NCBI GenBank assembly: GCA_029202485.1
Contig: CP119313.1
Span: forward strand, 3,472,001 to 3,536,000
DNA: 64,000 nt
Reading direction: 5' to 3'
DNA from: Candidatus Pedobacter colombiensis
Lineage (GTDB): Bacteria; Bacteroidota; Bacteroidia; Sphingobacteriales; Sphingobacteriaceae
How positions within the stretch are numbered: the first letter of the stretch is position 1; every line of letters starts with the position of its first letter. The notes beneath the pieces are model-generated. The model did no database searches and was not told where the DNA came from. It worked only from the letters and a program-made list of their open reading frames with translations. Both the position numbers and the translations under genes were made by a program. Of the stretch, positions 33,221-42,172 are shown one piece after another.

Positions 33221-34402
33221 ATGAGTGATAACAGGTACAACCAACGTGGCGTTTCTGCCTCGAAAGAAGATGTGCACCAGGCCATCAAGAATATAGATAA
33301 AGGTATTTTCCCACAAGCCTTCTGTAAGATCATCCCCGACATTTTAGGTAATGATGATGCATTTTGTAACATCATGCACGCTGATGGTGCGGGTACAAAA
33401 TCTTCTCTGGCATATGTTTACTGGAAAGAAACCGGCGATATTTCTGTATGGAAAGGTATTGCTCAGGATGCTATCATCATGAACATTGATGATTTGATTT
33501 GTGTGGGTGCTACAGATAATATCCTCCTGTCATCAACTATTGGCCGTAACAAAAACCTGATTCCAGGCGAAGTAATTGCAGCCATTATCAATGGTACAGA
33601 AGAGATCCTTGCCGAACTACGTTCACAAGGTATTTCTATCTATTCTACAGGTGGTGAAACTGCCGATGTAGGTGATTTGGTACGTACAATCATTGTAGAT
33701 TCTACAGTAACTTGTCGTATTGAGCGTGATAAAATCATCAGCAATGACAATATACAGGCTGGTGATGTGATTGTTGGATTATCTTCTTCAGGACAAGCCA
33801 GCTATGAGACTGAATACAATGGTGGAATGGGTTCTAACGGATTAACTTCTGCGCGTCATGATGTGTTTGATAAATCTATTGCTAATGCATACCCTGAAAG
33901 CTTTGATCCCGCTGTACCTTTTGACCTGGTATTTTCAGGTGGCAAAAAACTAACTGATAAAATTAAGATTGATGAAAATACAGAAGTTACGGCAGGTAAA
34001 CTGGTCTTATCTCCTACCCGTACTTATGCGCCGGTAATTAAAAAGATATTAGAAGGTTACAGAAGTCAAATCCATGGTATTGTACATTGCAGTGGTGGTG
34101 CACAAACTAAAGTGCTTCATTTTGTAAACAATGATGTACACATCATTAAAGATAATCTATTCTCTGTTCCGCCTCTATTTCAATTGATTCAGGAGCAATC
34201 AGGTACAGATTGGAAAGAAATGTATAAAGTCTTTAATATGGGTCATCGTATGGAACTTTATGTTCCTACAGAAATTGCGGAAGATATCATTGCGATTTCT
34301 AAAAGTTTCAATATTGATGCGCAAATCATTGGTCGCGTAGAAAGCTCCGCTCAAAAGCAAGTTACCATTAACAGCGAAAAAGGGAATTTCATTTACTTCT
34401 AA
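33221..34402 (+). CDS. purM: phosphoribosylformylglycinamidine cyclo-ligase (AIR synthase)
   Basis: The 393-residue protein follows PurM, which closes FGAM to AIR. It shows the ATP/substrate motifs MHADGAGTKSSLAY, NIDDLICVGATDNILLSSTIGRN, STGGETADVGDLVRTI and GLSSSGQAS. The frame is open upstream to a TTG at 33185, but that is within the promoter, so the ATG at 33221 is chosen. It is about 45 residues longer than E. coli PurM, as usual in Bacteroidota. Single gene, distant from purL in this window (7 kb). Confidence 0.94.
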   Translation: MSDNRYNQRGVSASKEDVHQAIKNIDKGIFPQAFCKIIPDILGNDDAFCNIMHADGAGTKSSLAYVYWKETGDISVWKGIAQDAIIMNIDDLICVGATDNILLSSTIGRNKNLIPGEVIAAIINGTEEILAELRSQGISIYSTGGETADVGDLVRTIIVDSTVTCRIERDKIISNDNIQAGDVIVGLSSSGQASYETEYNGGMGSNGLTSARHDVFDKSIANAYPESFDPAVPFDLVFSGGKKLTDKIKIDENTEVTAGKLVLSPTRTYAPVIKKILEGYRSQIHGIVHCSGGAQTKVLHFVNNDVHIIKDNLFSVPPLFQLIQEQSGTDWKEMYKVFNMGHRMELYVPTEIAEDIIAISKSFNIDAQIIGRVESSAQKQVTINSEKGNFIYF

Positions 34403-34430
34403 GTAAAAAGCAGACCTATAAATAAAAATA

Positions 34431-35375
34431 CTACTTTATTAAGCTGCTGATTTGTTCATCAATTTCAGCAGCTTTCTTTTTAGCCTCCTCTAGTGGTAGT
34501 CCGGCCTTCATTGGGCGCTTATGCCCCGCAGCTGTTAACCAGGCGTCTTTCATCATCGATTGTTTTAGGGCAACCAACTTAAACAATTCTTCCTTTTTAG
34601 AATGTTTAATTACAGCCAGCACATCAGTCCCCGAAACAACCTGTTTTTCACCCATATAAAGCAACAACTCCTTCGCCATAATCCAATGTCCCACCTCAGC
34701 AGGATGTACACCATCAGCGGCTAAGTAGAATCCATTAATATTAAAAGCTGCATCAATCTTCCTATGTGCCTCCAGGTACTTCTTCATCGGATAATGTATA
34801 TCAGCAACCTCCCATCCGGCAGTTTTTTTCTGACCAAGTAACCAATCTGCATACCGATCCAGCACAACCGCATAACCTTGCTTTCCTCCTCTCAATTCAT
34901 CATAAATTGGTGGTGTAACATGAATAATTCTTACACCGGTACCTGCAACCTTATCATGCAACCAGTTTATACCTGCCTTAAACTTTTCAAAGCGTTCCTG
35001 ATCAAAAGGCATATACAATCCATCATTCATCCCATAGCAAGCAAAAACAAGATCTGGCTTGGTAACTTCCAATACCCTATCCAAACGCTCATGAAGATCA
35101 GGCCGGGGAAACTTACCTCCGGCATGTCCTGGCTCAGACAATCCGGCAACCGTTTCACTAGGTAGTCCCATATTGATAAACTCCATTTTGCGATCTGGGT
35201 AATTTATGGCACAATAGGCTTCAATATCCGTAATATATTGGCCGGCATAAGTGATGCTGTTCCCTAAAAAAAGTATCTTTTTAGTTCCTGCAGAAAATGG
35301 TTGTGCATTTGAAACGCTTGCTAAAAAGAACAAGATCAGTAATACAAATACCCTTGATGTAATGAATGATTTCAT
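34431..35375 (-). CDS. secreted SGNH/GDSL hydrolase
   Basis: A 314-residue exported protein with signal peptide (cleavage about after SVSNA). SGNH block I is FLGNSITYAGQ with the nucleophile serine (about residue 39), block III is CYGMND (about 114-119) and block V is DGVHPAE with the catalytic aspartate-histidine pair (about 224-227). Such enzymes are lipases or sugar esterases. The extra C-terminal helical segment (residues 250-314, rich in lysine) is not part of the core. Substrate unknown. Confidence 0.85.
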   Translation of the reverse strand: MKSFITSRVFVLLILFFLASVSNAQPFSAGTKKILFLGNSITYAGQYITDIEAYCAINYPDRKMEFINMGLPSETVAGLSEPGHAGGKFPRPDLHERLDRVLEVTKPDLVFACYGMNDGLYMPFDQERFEKFKAGINWLHDKVAGTGVRIIHVTPPIYDELRGGKQGYAVVLDRYADWLLGQKKTAGWEVADIHYPMKKYLEAHRKIDAAFNINGFYLAADGVHPAEVGHWIMAKELLLYMGEKQVVSGTDVLAVIKHSKKEELFKLVALKQSMMKDAWLTAAGHKRPMKAGLPLEEAKKKAAEIDEQISSLIK

Positions 35376-35430
35376 CTTCCTAAATTAACACTTTAGTGCT
35401 ATTTAGAATTAGCTATTAATTCAGCTATTT

Positions 35431-35898
35431 TCACTTATAATCATCATTAACTTCAAGCCAATGTCCATCAGGATCCTTAAAATAAATTTGTTTTATCCCA
35501 TCCACCCTTTTGGTTATCGTATTATGGGCACCTGCCCAATTTTCGAAATTAATCTGCTTTACCTTCAATTTTTCCGCAAACTCATCTACAGAAGCTACAC
35601 TAAAACACAAATGATCGTTCTTCTCATGTACCACGTTGCTTTTCGCCCCCTGAATTAAATGCAAATGGCCAGCTGCGCCAATAGAAAACCAGGTATGCCT
35701 GCCATCTTTAAATGGCTCTGGAATAATCTCCAGGTCAAATACAGTTTGGTAAAAATCAGTAGCGACTTTTAAGTCTGCTACATATACTGCAATGTGATTT
35801 AAAACCACTGTATTTTTCTTCTTTTCTGTTTGTGCCATAGCGCTTTGAAAGGGTGTCAATATAATGGCTAATAATGCGGTTAATATAAATGCTTTCAT
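35431..35898 (-). CDS. exported VOC-family (glyoxalase-fold) protein
   Basis: The 155-residue protein carries a signal peptide (cleavage about after QSAMA) followed by one VOC domain. Candidate metal ligands are the histidine in LNHIAVYVAD, the histidine in NDHLCFSV and the glutamate in DGHWLEVND, the usual three positions. Export of a VOC enzyme is uncommon, though seen in Bacteroidota. It could be a lyase, dioxygenase or resistance protein; no substrate can be named. It follows the terminator element of the S46 gene. Confidence 0.75.
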   Translation of the reverse strand: MKAFILTALLAIILTPFQSAMAQTEKKKNTVVLNHIAVYVADLKVATDFYQTVFDLEIIPEPFKDGRHTWFSIGAAGHLHLIQGAKSNVVHEKNDHLCFSVASVDEFAEKLKVKQINFENWAGAHNTITKRVDGIKQIYFKDPDGHWLEVNDDYK

Positions 35899-35947
35899 AA
35901 TCTAAAATCAAAAAAATCTTCATCATTTAAAAATAACCAAATTAAAC

Positions 35948-35981
35948 AAAAAAAAAGGCCAGACAATCATCTTGCCTGGCC
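35948..35981 (-). terminator. terminator element A, downstream of the S46 peptidase gene
   Basis: The minus strand gives GGCCAG-G-CAA, loop GATGA, TTG-T-CTGGCC followed by nine T. The internal pair is G-U on this strand and A-C on the other, which fixes the RNA strand as minus. The same architecture and flanking ACCCTGCTTT recur in element B at 39256-39286. Confidence 0.8.
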
Positions 35982-36082
35982 ACCCTGCTTTCTAAAAAAT
36001 CACGCTCTCAGAAAGAGCCTCAGCATTCTTTCGAGCTTTTTCTGCGAGAATTAATGCAACTCTTGAAGAAGGCGGTTATTTT

Positions 36083-38245
36083 TTACTTAACAATTTTCAA
36101 CTCATTAATAAGATTCTTCGCTCCACCCAACACATCAATACACCACAACACATAGCGAACATCAACACTAATCGTACGTTTAAATTTCTTATCAAAAGCG
36201 ATATCACCACTCATAGCCTCCCAGTTGCCATCAAAAGCAAGACCGATCAGCTCACCATTTCCATTGATAACCGGAGAACCAGAGTTACCACCAGTAATGT
36301 CATTGTTAGTAATAAACCCAACAGTTAATGTACCATCATTACCATACTGACCAAAATTCTTTTTATTATAGTTTTCAATCAGGTTTGCAGGCAAATCAAA
36401 CTCACTGTCTCCCGGAATATATTTCTGCATAACCCCCTCAATTGTAGTTGTAGTTTTATACACGATGCCATCTTTTGGAGAATAATCCTGAACATTTCCA
36501 TAAGAAAGACGCATGGTAGAATTCGCATCCGGATACATAATTTTACCAGCATTCTTTTCTAAAATTGCGTTCAGATATAAATGATCCAATTCTGCTTTTT
36601 TCTTCTCAAAATCAGCTACCAATGACCCGAAATTAGTCTTAACATATTCAGCTGGGATAACATTTAAAGCATACTGGTAGCCCGGATCATTAGTTACTGC
36701 ATCAGCAGAAGGATTTGAAGCAATAAATGCTTTCAATTTCGCAGGTTTTATAAAATTACTATTTTCCCAAAGGTAATTCGCAAATTTCTCAAAAGTAGCT
36801 TCCGGAGTTCCAGACCAATATTTTTCAGCAATTTCTGCAAAGAATTTAGGCTGCGACTTAACCGGAACATCTTTATAGAATGAAGTAAGAATCTGCGCAA
36901 AGATCTTCTTGTCGGCAGCTTCAGTATACGTTTCATCATAAGTAGCTACTGCAGTAGCCAGATTACCTTGAATTTGCTTAACATAAGCGGCATCATCCTT
37001 TTTCTTAGTCAAGCTGATTAAAGCTTTACCTATACCAGGTGCATTGGCAACCCATTGAGAAGCCATAAAACCTTCATTGATGTAAGTACGTTGTACAGAA
37101 ATAGGATCGATCTCTTTATAAATCTGATCGTACTGCTCCATTAAACCTGCAAACTCTGTTTTTTGTGCAGCCCATTGTGTAAAGGATTTCTCTTCAGCTC
37201 TTTTAGCATCTGCCACTTTTAAGCGTTTTAATTGCTCTGTTTGTCCGATAAAGTATTTCCAGTAATTTGCAATCTGCGCATATTTCGAAGATAACTTTAA
37301 ACGCAAACTTACGTCTTTATCCATTTCCGCCTTCCATGCTTTTAAACGGATATCGCGAAGTTTAACAATTGTTGGATTTACTTTCTCCGTAGCCAAATCA
37401 ACTCCATAAGAAGTCAGGTACCTATCCGTACGACCGGGATAACCGTAAACAATTGAAAAATCGCCATTTTTTACCCCTTTAATAGAAATCGGAAGGAACT
37501 TCTTAGGCTTGTAAGGAACGTTCTGAACATTATATTTTGCTGGTTGGTTACCTGTTGATGAATATACACGGAATACCGAGAAATCACCTGTTTGACGTGG
37601 CCATTCCCAGTTATCTGTATCACCACCAAATTTACCAATGCTTTGAGGAGGTGTACCTACCAAACGAACATCATCAAAACGTTCATAAACAAAAAGGATA
37701 AACTGGTTAGATTTATAAAAATCCTTTACATTGGCTTCAATTGAAGGACCCGTTATGGCGGCCTTGGCAATCTCATTAAAAACCTCCGTCATTTTTGCTT
37801 CCTTTTCAGCTCCTTTCAGGCCCTTAGTAGCTTGGTCAACTTTAGCAGTAACGTCTTCCATTCTTTGCAAGAAGCGGACAAACAACCCATTGATAGGTTT
37901 TTCCTCTCCATAATTCTTTGCATAGAAGCCATTATCTAAAATGTTATTCTGAGGCGTAGAATTAGAAGCGATAGCATCATAACCACAATGGTGATTGGTA
38001 AAGATCAAACCTTTATCTGATACAATCTCACCTGTACAAAAGCCGCCAAAATGAACAATTGCGTCTTTTAAACTGGAACCATTTGCATTATATAGGTCTT
38101 TAGCAGTCAACTTAAAACCTTGCTTTTTCATTTGCTCATAGTTCTTACCTATCAGCATCGGGATCCACATCCCTTCGTCTGCCTTCACCATGTTGGCGAA
38201 AGACAATAACATTACGCACAACAGCAGATAAACTGTTCTTTTCAT
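36083..38245 (-). CDS. S46-family dipeptidyl peptidase, DPP7-like
   Basis: The 720-residue exported serine peptidase removes dipeptides from the N terminus of peptides outside the inner membrane. The catalytic residues fall at H85 or H86 (TNHHCGYDAI), D221 (GDFSVFRVY) and S655 (GGNSGSPV). From memory, P. gingivalis DPP11 has serine 655 and arginine 673 giving acidic specificity, while DPP7 has glycine there; this protein has G673 in AFDGNWEAM, so hydrophobic P1 preference is inferred. Signal peptide MKRTVYLLLCVMLLSFANMV, cleavage about after VKA. Single gene with terminator A after it. Confidence 0.93.
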   Translation of the reverse strand: MKRTVYLLLCVMLLSFANMVKADEGMWIPMLIGKNYEQMKKQGFKLTAKDLYNANGSSLKDAIVHFGGFCTGEIVSDKGLIFTNHHCGYDAIASNSTPQNNILDNGFYAKNYGEEKPINGLFVRFLQRMEDVTAKVDQATKGLKGAEKEAKMTEVFNEIAKAAITGPSIEANVKDFYKSNQFILFVYERFDDVRLVGTPPQSIGKFGGDTDNWEWPRQTGDFSVFRVYSSTGNQPAKYNVQNVPYKPKKFLPISIKGVKNGDFSIVYGYPGRTDRYLTSYGVDLATEKVNPTIVKLRDIRLKAWKAEMDKDVSLRLKLSSKYAQIANYWKYFIGQTEQLKRLKVADAKRAEEKSFTQWAAQKTEFAGLMEQYDQIYKEIDPISVQRTYINEGFMASQWVANAPGIGKALISLTKKKDDAAYVKQIQGNLATAVATYDETYTEAADKKIFAQILTSFYKDVPVKSQPKFFAEIAEKYWSGTPEATFEKFANYLWENSNFIKPAKLKAFIASNPSADAVTNDPGYQYALNVIPAEYVKTNFGSLVADFEKKKAELDHLYLNAILEKNAGKIMYPDANSTMRLSYGNVQDYSPKDGIVYKTTTTIEGVMQKYIPGDSEFDLPANLIENYNKKNFGQYGNDGTLTVGFITNNDITGGNSGSPVINGNGELIGLAFDGNWEAMSGDIAFDKKFKRTISVDVRYVLWCIDVLGGAKNLINELKIVK

Positions 38246-38272
38246 ATGATAATATATTAGTTAGTGTTATCG

Positions 38273-38280
38273 CAAAGTTA
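38273..38280 (-). promoter_or_regulatory. -7 box of the S46 peptidase gene
   Basis: The minus strand reads TAACTTTG, a TAnnTTTG match 27 bases before the start codon. No well-spaced TTG was found. Confidence 0.45.
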
Positions 38281-38331
38281 ATAATGATAAATCAAATGTA
38301 CTCATCCCCAATGTATAATTATATGATTGGA

Positions 38332-39222
38332 TTAATTTGCACTCCCATACAGGCTAATGGTTTCAGCCCCTATCTCCTGTTCCTTCTTACTAGAGCTAAC
38401 ATTGATATACTTCTCATCCGGACAACGCATGTCTGTAAACCTATATTTATGCATCGGAACCTGAACAACTTTTCCATCATGCATCCTAAATAGTTTTGTT
38501 TCTTTCCAAACTGCCTTTTCCACACGTGTTCCGGTAGGTTGTGCCGGCTTTCCTTCATTTCTAACCTGATCAATAGCATTAACCCGCTTAAACTCTCCGA
38601 TCTCGTTCATCCTATATCCGTCACTTTCAAAGTCCGATTCAAAACGCTTTCCCGCCCCCTCAACAATAAACTTCAGTTTACCATCACCTACAATCTGAAT
38701 CGACATGCTCACCTTCTCTCCGGGATACCAATAAAATTCCTTTTTGGCCGGAGCATCCTGCCACCTATCCTTTTGCCCGGTTTTCGGGTACGCTGCCCTC
38801 CTAAAGAATGGACGAAATGCTTTTCTTTCCGCACTAACTTTCCCATCTTCCTCCCTGATCACTGCCCAGGTCAGGCCTACATCAGTTTCCTGCCCGTTCA
38901 TACTTCCCCCCATATAAATAGATGGATTATCTAGAAACTGCCCTGGTTTATGTTCATTTCGTCTTGAGGTATCAAATGTTATTTTTGGCAATACAACAGT
39001 TCCTGCAATGCCTAACCAAATGTCTTTACTAGACACAACCTTTCTATAATAAGCACCATTAAAACAAGGTTTGCTCTTCTCAGGTTTCACCTCATTTTCA
39101 AAAAAAGAATAAGCTCCTTTCGGAATTGTATCATTAATTGCAATAGACTTTGGATAATGATGATTCGCATAAAGCAATGCAAAAATGGGAGGAATCACCA
39201 ACCCAAATAATAAGTTCTTCAT
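38332..39222 (-). CDS. secreted protein of unknown function, 296 residues
   Basis: Not recognised. It has an N-terminal hydrophobic segment (signal peptide or anchor, residues 4-20) and a body rich in aromatic and charged residues, such as GAYSFFENEVKPEKSKPCF, IYMGGSMNGQETDVGLTWA and FYWYPGEKVSMSIQIVGDG. The strand-rich pattern with many aromatics resembles a lectin or concanavalin-like sandwich, but that is only an impression. It stands after terminator B of the glycan locus and before the S46 gene. Confidence 0.6.
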   Translation of the reverse strand: MKNLLFGLVIPPIFALLYANHHYPKSIAINDTIPKGAYSFFENEVKPEKSKPCFNGAYYRKVVSSKDIWLGIAGTVVLPKITFDTSRRNEHKPGQFLDNPSIYMGGSMNGQETDVGLTWAVIREEDGKVSAERKAFRPFFRRAAYPKTGQKDRWQDAPAKKEFYWYPGEKVSMSIQIVGDGKLKFIVEGAGKRFESDFESDGYRMNEIGEFKRVNAIDQVRNEGKPAQPTGTRVEKAVWKETKLFRMHDGKVVQVPMHKYRFTDMRCPDEKYINVSSSKKEQEIGAETISLYGSAN

Positions 39223-39255
39223 ATCATAAAAATTGTTAGGAATAAAAATTATAAG

Positions 39256-39286
39256 AAAAAAAATGGCTAAGCATCATGCCTAGCCA
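39256..39286 (-). terminator. terminator element B, end of the glycan locus
   Basis: The minus strand gives TGGCTA-G-GCA, loop TGA, TGC-T-TAGCCA then eight T. Architecture and adjacent ACCTTGCTTT match element A with compensatory base changes. It lies 38 bases after the epimerase stop codon. Confidence 0.8.
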
Positions 39287-39323
39287 CCTTGCTTTAGGAA
39301 AAAATTACCTTTTCCGAAGAGAC

Positions 39324-40538
39324 CTAGGAAGTTTTGCTCTCCTTCAGGGCAAAAGGTTCCAGACTCAGAGGAGAATGGTTATTTTTTATTTTATCAAATG
39401 TTCTGTTCACTTGAAACAAAGCTCTGGGCACATGAAAACAGCATTTCCATTTACCACCTTTTAAAGGCAATAAAACCTCACCCCGTCTGTTCAAATAAGC
39501 AAACCATTCACCATGCTCCGGATCTCTAAAACGTTCCCAGGAATAATCATGTAGCTTTTCAAACCATTCCATACATTCTGCTCTACCAGTCAACTCATAA
39601 CCTTTAGCCATACAAACCAGCGCTTCCAGATGTACCCACCATAATTTCTGATCCCATTCCAATTGTTGTACAGGCTGATTTTTTATATCCATAAAATAGA
39701 AAATACCGCCAAACTCTTTATCCCAGCCATAATCAAGTGTATGAAGGGCAATTTCTGTAGCCTTTTCTATTAATTGCTGATCTTTTAAACGAACACCCAA
39801 GTCCATCATAAACCACATGGCTTCGATGGTATGTCCCGGATTGATCAGCCGACCATCAAAAGAATCAGAAAAAGAACCATCTACATTCACGTTTTCCAGA
39901 ATCAATCCACTGTCTTGCTGATAAAAAACATCCATCACTTCATGGATCACTGTTTTAAGCAAATCATCAACGGTTTTTTTATCAAGCAAATGCTCCATCT
40001 CCAGTGATAAATTACTCAGGATCATCGGCAAAGCGAAGTTCTTAAGATTGCGTGTTCCCGGATAAGCTTTATTGTATTCTCCTTTGGGATTAGCCTGACG
40101 TTTTAAGATATTATAAAAAGTATCCTTTGCAATCCTGGCGTATTTCTCCTGCGGATCAGCTTTATAAAGCGCTGCAAAAGCCATACTGGCAAAGCAATCA
40201 GAGAAAATATTGTAAGGCTGCACCAATGGTTTGCCATATTGTTCCAATGAAAAATACCAGTTCCCTTCACTATCCCGACCATGTTTTTCTATAAAATCGG
40301 CTCCATGCTTAGCCATTTCTAACCACTCCGGTCTGGCCTCCTGCTCATTATATAACGTAGCAAAAGTCCACACTTCCCTGGCCTGCAGCCACATAAATTT
40401 ATCTGTATCAAACACGTTTCCAAAACGGTCCAGGCAATTAAAATAGCCTCCACCCACTTCATCTTTCGAATGTTTCATCCAAAAAGGAATCACATTATCT
40501 ATTAATTCCTGCTCGTAAATTTCACTGTAGTTCTTCAT
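39324..40538 (-). CDS. N-acylglucosamine 2-epimerase (AGE) family protein
   Basis: The 404-residue protein has the alpha/alpha-barrel of AGE enzymes, which interconvert GlcNAc and ManNAc, or glucose- and mannose-type sugars and cellobiose. Characteristic segments are FWMKHSKDEVGGGYFNCLDR (about 19-38), LINPGHTIEAMWFMMDLG with its histidine (about 231), DYGWDKEFGGIFYFMD and QKLWWVHLEALVCMA with its histidine. The frame is open to a TTG at 40550; the ATG at 40538 is preferred. It ends the twelve-gene glycan operon and probably acts in the cytoplasm. Confidence 0.85.
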   Translation of the reverse strand: MKNYSEIYEQELIDNVIPFWMKHSKDEVGGGYFNCLDRFGNVFDTDKFMWLQAREVWTFATLYNEQEARPEWLEMAKHGADFIEKHGRDSEGNWYFSLEQYGKPLVQPYNIFSDCFASMAFAALYKADPQEKYARIAKDTFYNILKRQANPKGEYNKAYPGTRNLKNFALPMILSNLSLEMEHLLDKKTVDDLLKTVIHEVMDVFYQQDSGLILENVNVDGSFSDSFDGRLINPGHTIEAMWFMMDLGVRLKDQQLIEKATEIALHTLDYGWDKEFGGIFYFMDIKNQPVQQLEWDQKLWWVHLEALVCMAKGYELTGRAECMEWFEKLHDYSWERFRDPEHGEWFAYLNRRGEVLLPLKGGKWKCCFHVPRALFQVNRTFDKIKNNHSPLSLEPFALKESKTS

Positions 40539-40546
40539 CGCGTCAC

Positions 40547-41482
40547 TCAAATTGTTAATCCTAGGTATTCTTTATATCGGTTAAATAAATGGCCTGCCTG
40601 CATATATGCAGACTGTGGGCTCATAAAATGTGAAAACTCAAATGTAATGGCCTTATCGTACCCGGCCCTTTTGGCGGCTTCCAGTTTCAACCGCAATTTC
40701 TCGAACTTTATTGGCAGGAACTTGATCGGCATATCCCTATCAAAACTCTCCGCATTTGTCCAGCACTGCAGCCCATACTGATCAGCAATCTTTTTATTTA
40801 CGGCAAAAAAATCATCCAGCTCATGATAGTCAATATGACCATCTTGAAAAGCTACCGCGTCAACGGCGCCCCGTATTCCATCAAATATTTCTCCCCATTC
40901 CTTTTCGTGTTCCTGTAAAGAAACAGCATCCTGCTTGGTCAATTCAGATGAAGCAGCCATTACTGCCTTTTTACCATCTATCCATGGCGAAATAAATGTA
41001 GGCAAACCACCACTCACATCTTTACATTGCTGCCCAAGTGTCCTAAATGCTTCCGTAGCCCCTTTGGTCCTTCTGCTGATCTCCATGCTCAAATACCAAC
41101 CACCAAAGCTTTTGTAATGCCCATATTGCTTCCATACCTCATCAATTACATAGCGATTGGAATCTATTTCATGCTGGAGGTTTCCCGTATCCCAGTATTT
41201 ACCACTATCATACAAACCGAAGTAAAACTTCATGTTATACTTATCAGCCAGTTGCAAAAACATTTCTACCAAATCCACTGGCGGGCGATAACAGCCAAAG
41301 CTGTCTTGCAAGTAAGTTGATGGGTAGGTAATAAAGCGACGGTAGCCGCTTCTAATCATAATTACAGTATCGATCCCCACAGACTTCATGTGCGCAAAAT
41401 CTCTATCCCATTCTACCCTACCCCAATTTTGATGGGGAATATCGTGCGAAATTTCGTCTATAAAAGTTCCTGTTATTTTCAT
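40547..41482 (-). CDS. DUF4434 TIM-barrel protein
   Basis: The 311-residue protein looks like the DUF4434 family, a TIM-barrel related to glycoside hydrolases, with ITGTFIDEISHDIPHQNW at the start, GLYDSGKYWDTG near 94, GWYLSMEIS near 132 and a possible catalytic glutamate pair (E in YLSMEIS and TNAESFD). The frame extends to a TTG at 41515, but the ATG at 41482 overlaps the stop of the preceding SGNH gene as ATGA and is the likely start. No signal peptide is obvious, so it may act in the cytoplasm. Activity unknown. Confidence 0.75.
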   Translation of the reverse strand: MKITGTFIDEISHDIPHQNWGRVEWDRDFAHMKSVGIDTVIMIRSGYRRFITYPSTYLQDSFGCYRPPVDLVEMFLQLADKYNMKFYFGLYDSGKYWDTGNLQHEIDSNRYVIDEVWKQYGHYKSFGGWYLSMEISRRTKGATEAFRTLGQQCKDVSGGLPTFISPWIDGKKAVMAASSELTKQDAVSLQEHEKEWGEIFDGIRGAVDAVAFQDGHIDYHELDDFFAVNKKIADQYGLQCWTNAESFDRDMPIKFLPIKFEKLRLKLEAAKRAGYDKAITFEFSHFMSPQSAYMQAGHLFNRYKEYLGLTI

Positions 41483-42171
41483 AAATATTTTAATTCTTTT
41501 AAATAAGCTACCCAATCAATATAAGCGCTTGCTTTAAGGTGTACACCATCGATGGTCATCTCCTTTTTTAAATTTCCTTTGTCGTCCTGAAACAAAGGAA
41601 CTATATTGATATAAGTAATCTTTTCTTCCTCTGCCAACTGCTTAATTTTAGCATTCAACACCGGCACCATTACATTACGTCCCTTAGTATAATCGGCTGT
41701 AGTCATTTCTTCATTTATTGGCAAAGCACTTTCGATATAAATCCTGGTTTTAGGTGATTTTGCCTTGATCATTCTGATAATCCTTTTATAATTATAAATA
41801 CTTACTTCATAAGGTAATTTCCTAAACAGATCATTAATTCCATCCATCAAGAAAATAGCCTTCGGTTTAGCCGTCAATATCTCATCCATGCGAGCCAAAA
41901 TGCCGAATGAATTGTCACCACCAATCCCACGATTAACAATTGGGTATCGACTATTGGATAAGATTTCCTGCCACTCCCCCCGCTCGGTAATACTGTTGCC
42001 CAAAAACACAATTTCATTCTTAACATGAGGCATCTTTTTAAAATACTCCATACGTTGTAAATAATATGAGTTGGCATAATTGCTGTCAATCTTCACTTCT
42101 TTTTGTGCATTTGCAACCATTGTTATGCCTAGCAAACCACAAGTCGCAATAAATATTTTAGTACGTTTCAT
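41479..42171 (-). CDS. SGNH/GDSL hydrolase, first of two paralogues
   Basis: A 230-residue exported hydrolase (signal peptide ending VANAQ). SGNH motifs are IVFLGNSITERGEW (nucleophile serine near 60), GGDN near 86, MDGINDL near 115 and IDGVHLK near 209. It overlaps the DUF4434 start by four bases and follows its paralogue by one base. Sialate O-acetylesterase or PAF-acetylhydrolase-like esterases of this type remove acetyl groups from sugars; that activity is inferred from family and locus. Confidence 0.85.
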   Translation of the reverse strand: MKRTKIFIATCGLLGITMVANAQKEVKIDSNYANSYYLQRMEYFKKMPHVKNEIVFLGNSITERGEWQEILSNSRYPIVNRGIGGDNSFGILARMDEILTAKPKAIFLMDGINDLFRKLPYEVSIYNYKRIIRMIKAKSPKTRIYIESALPINEEMTTADYTKGRNVMVPVLNAKIKQLAEEEKITYINIVPLFQDDKGNLKKEMTIDGVHLKASAYIDWVAYLKELKYL

Positions 42172-42172
42172 T

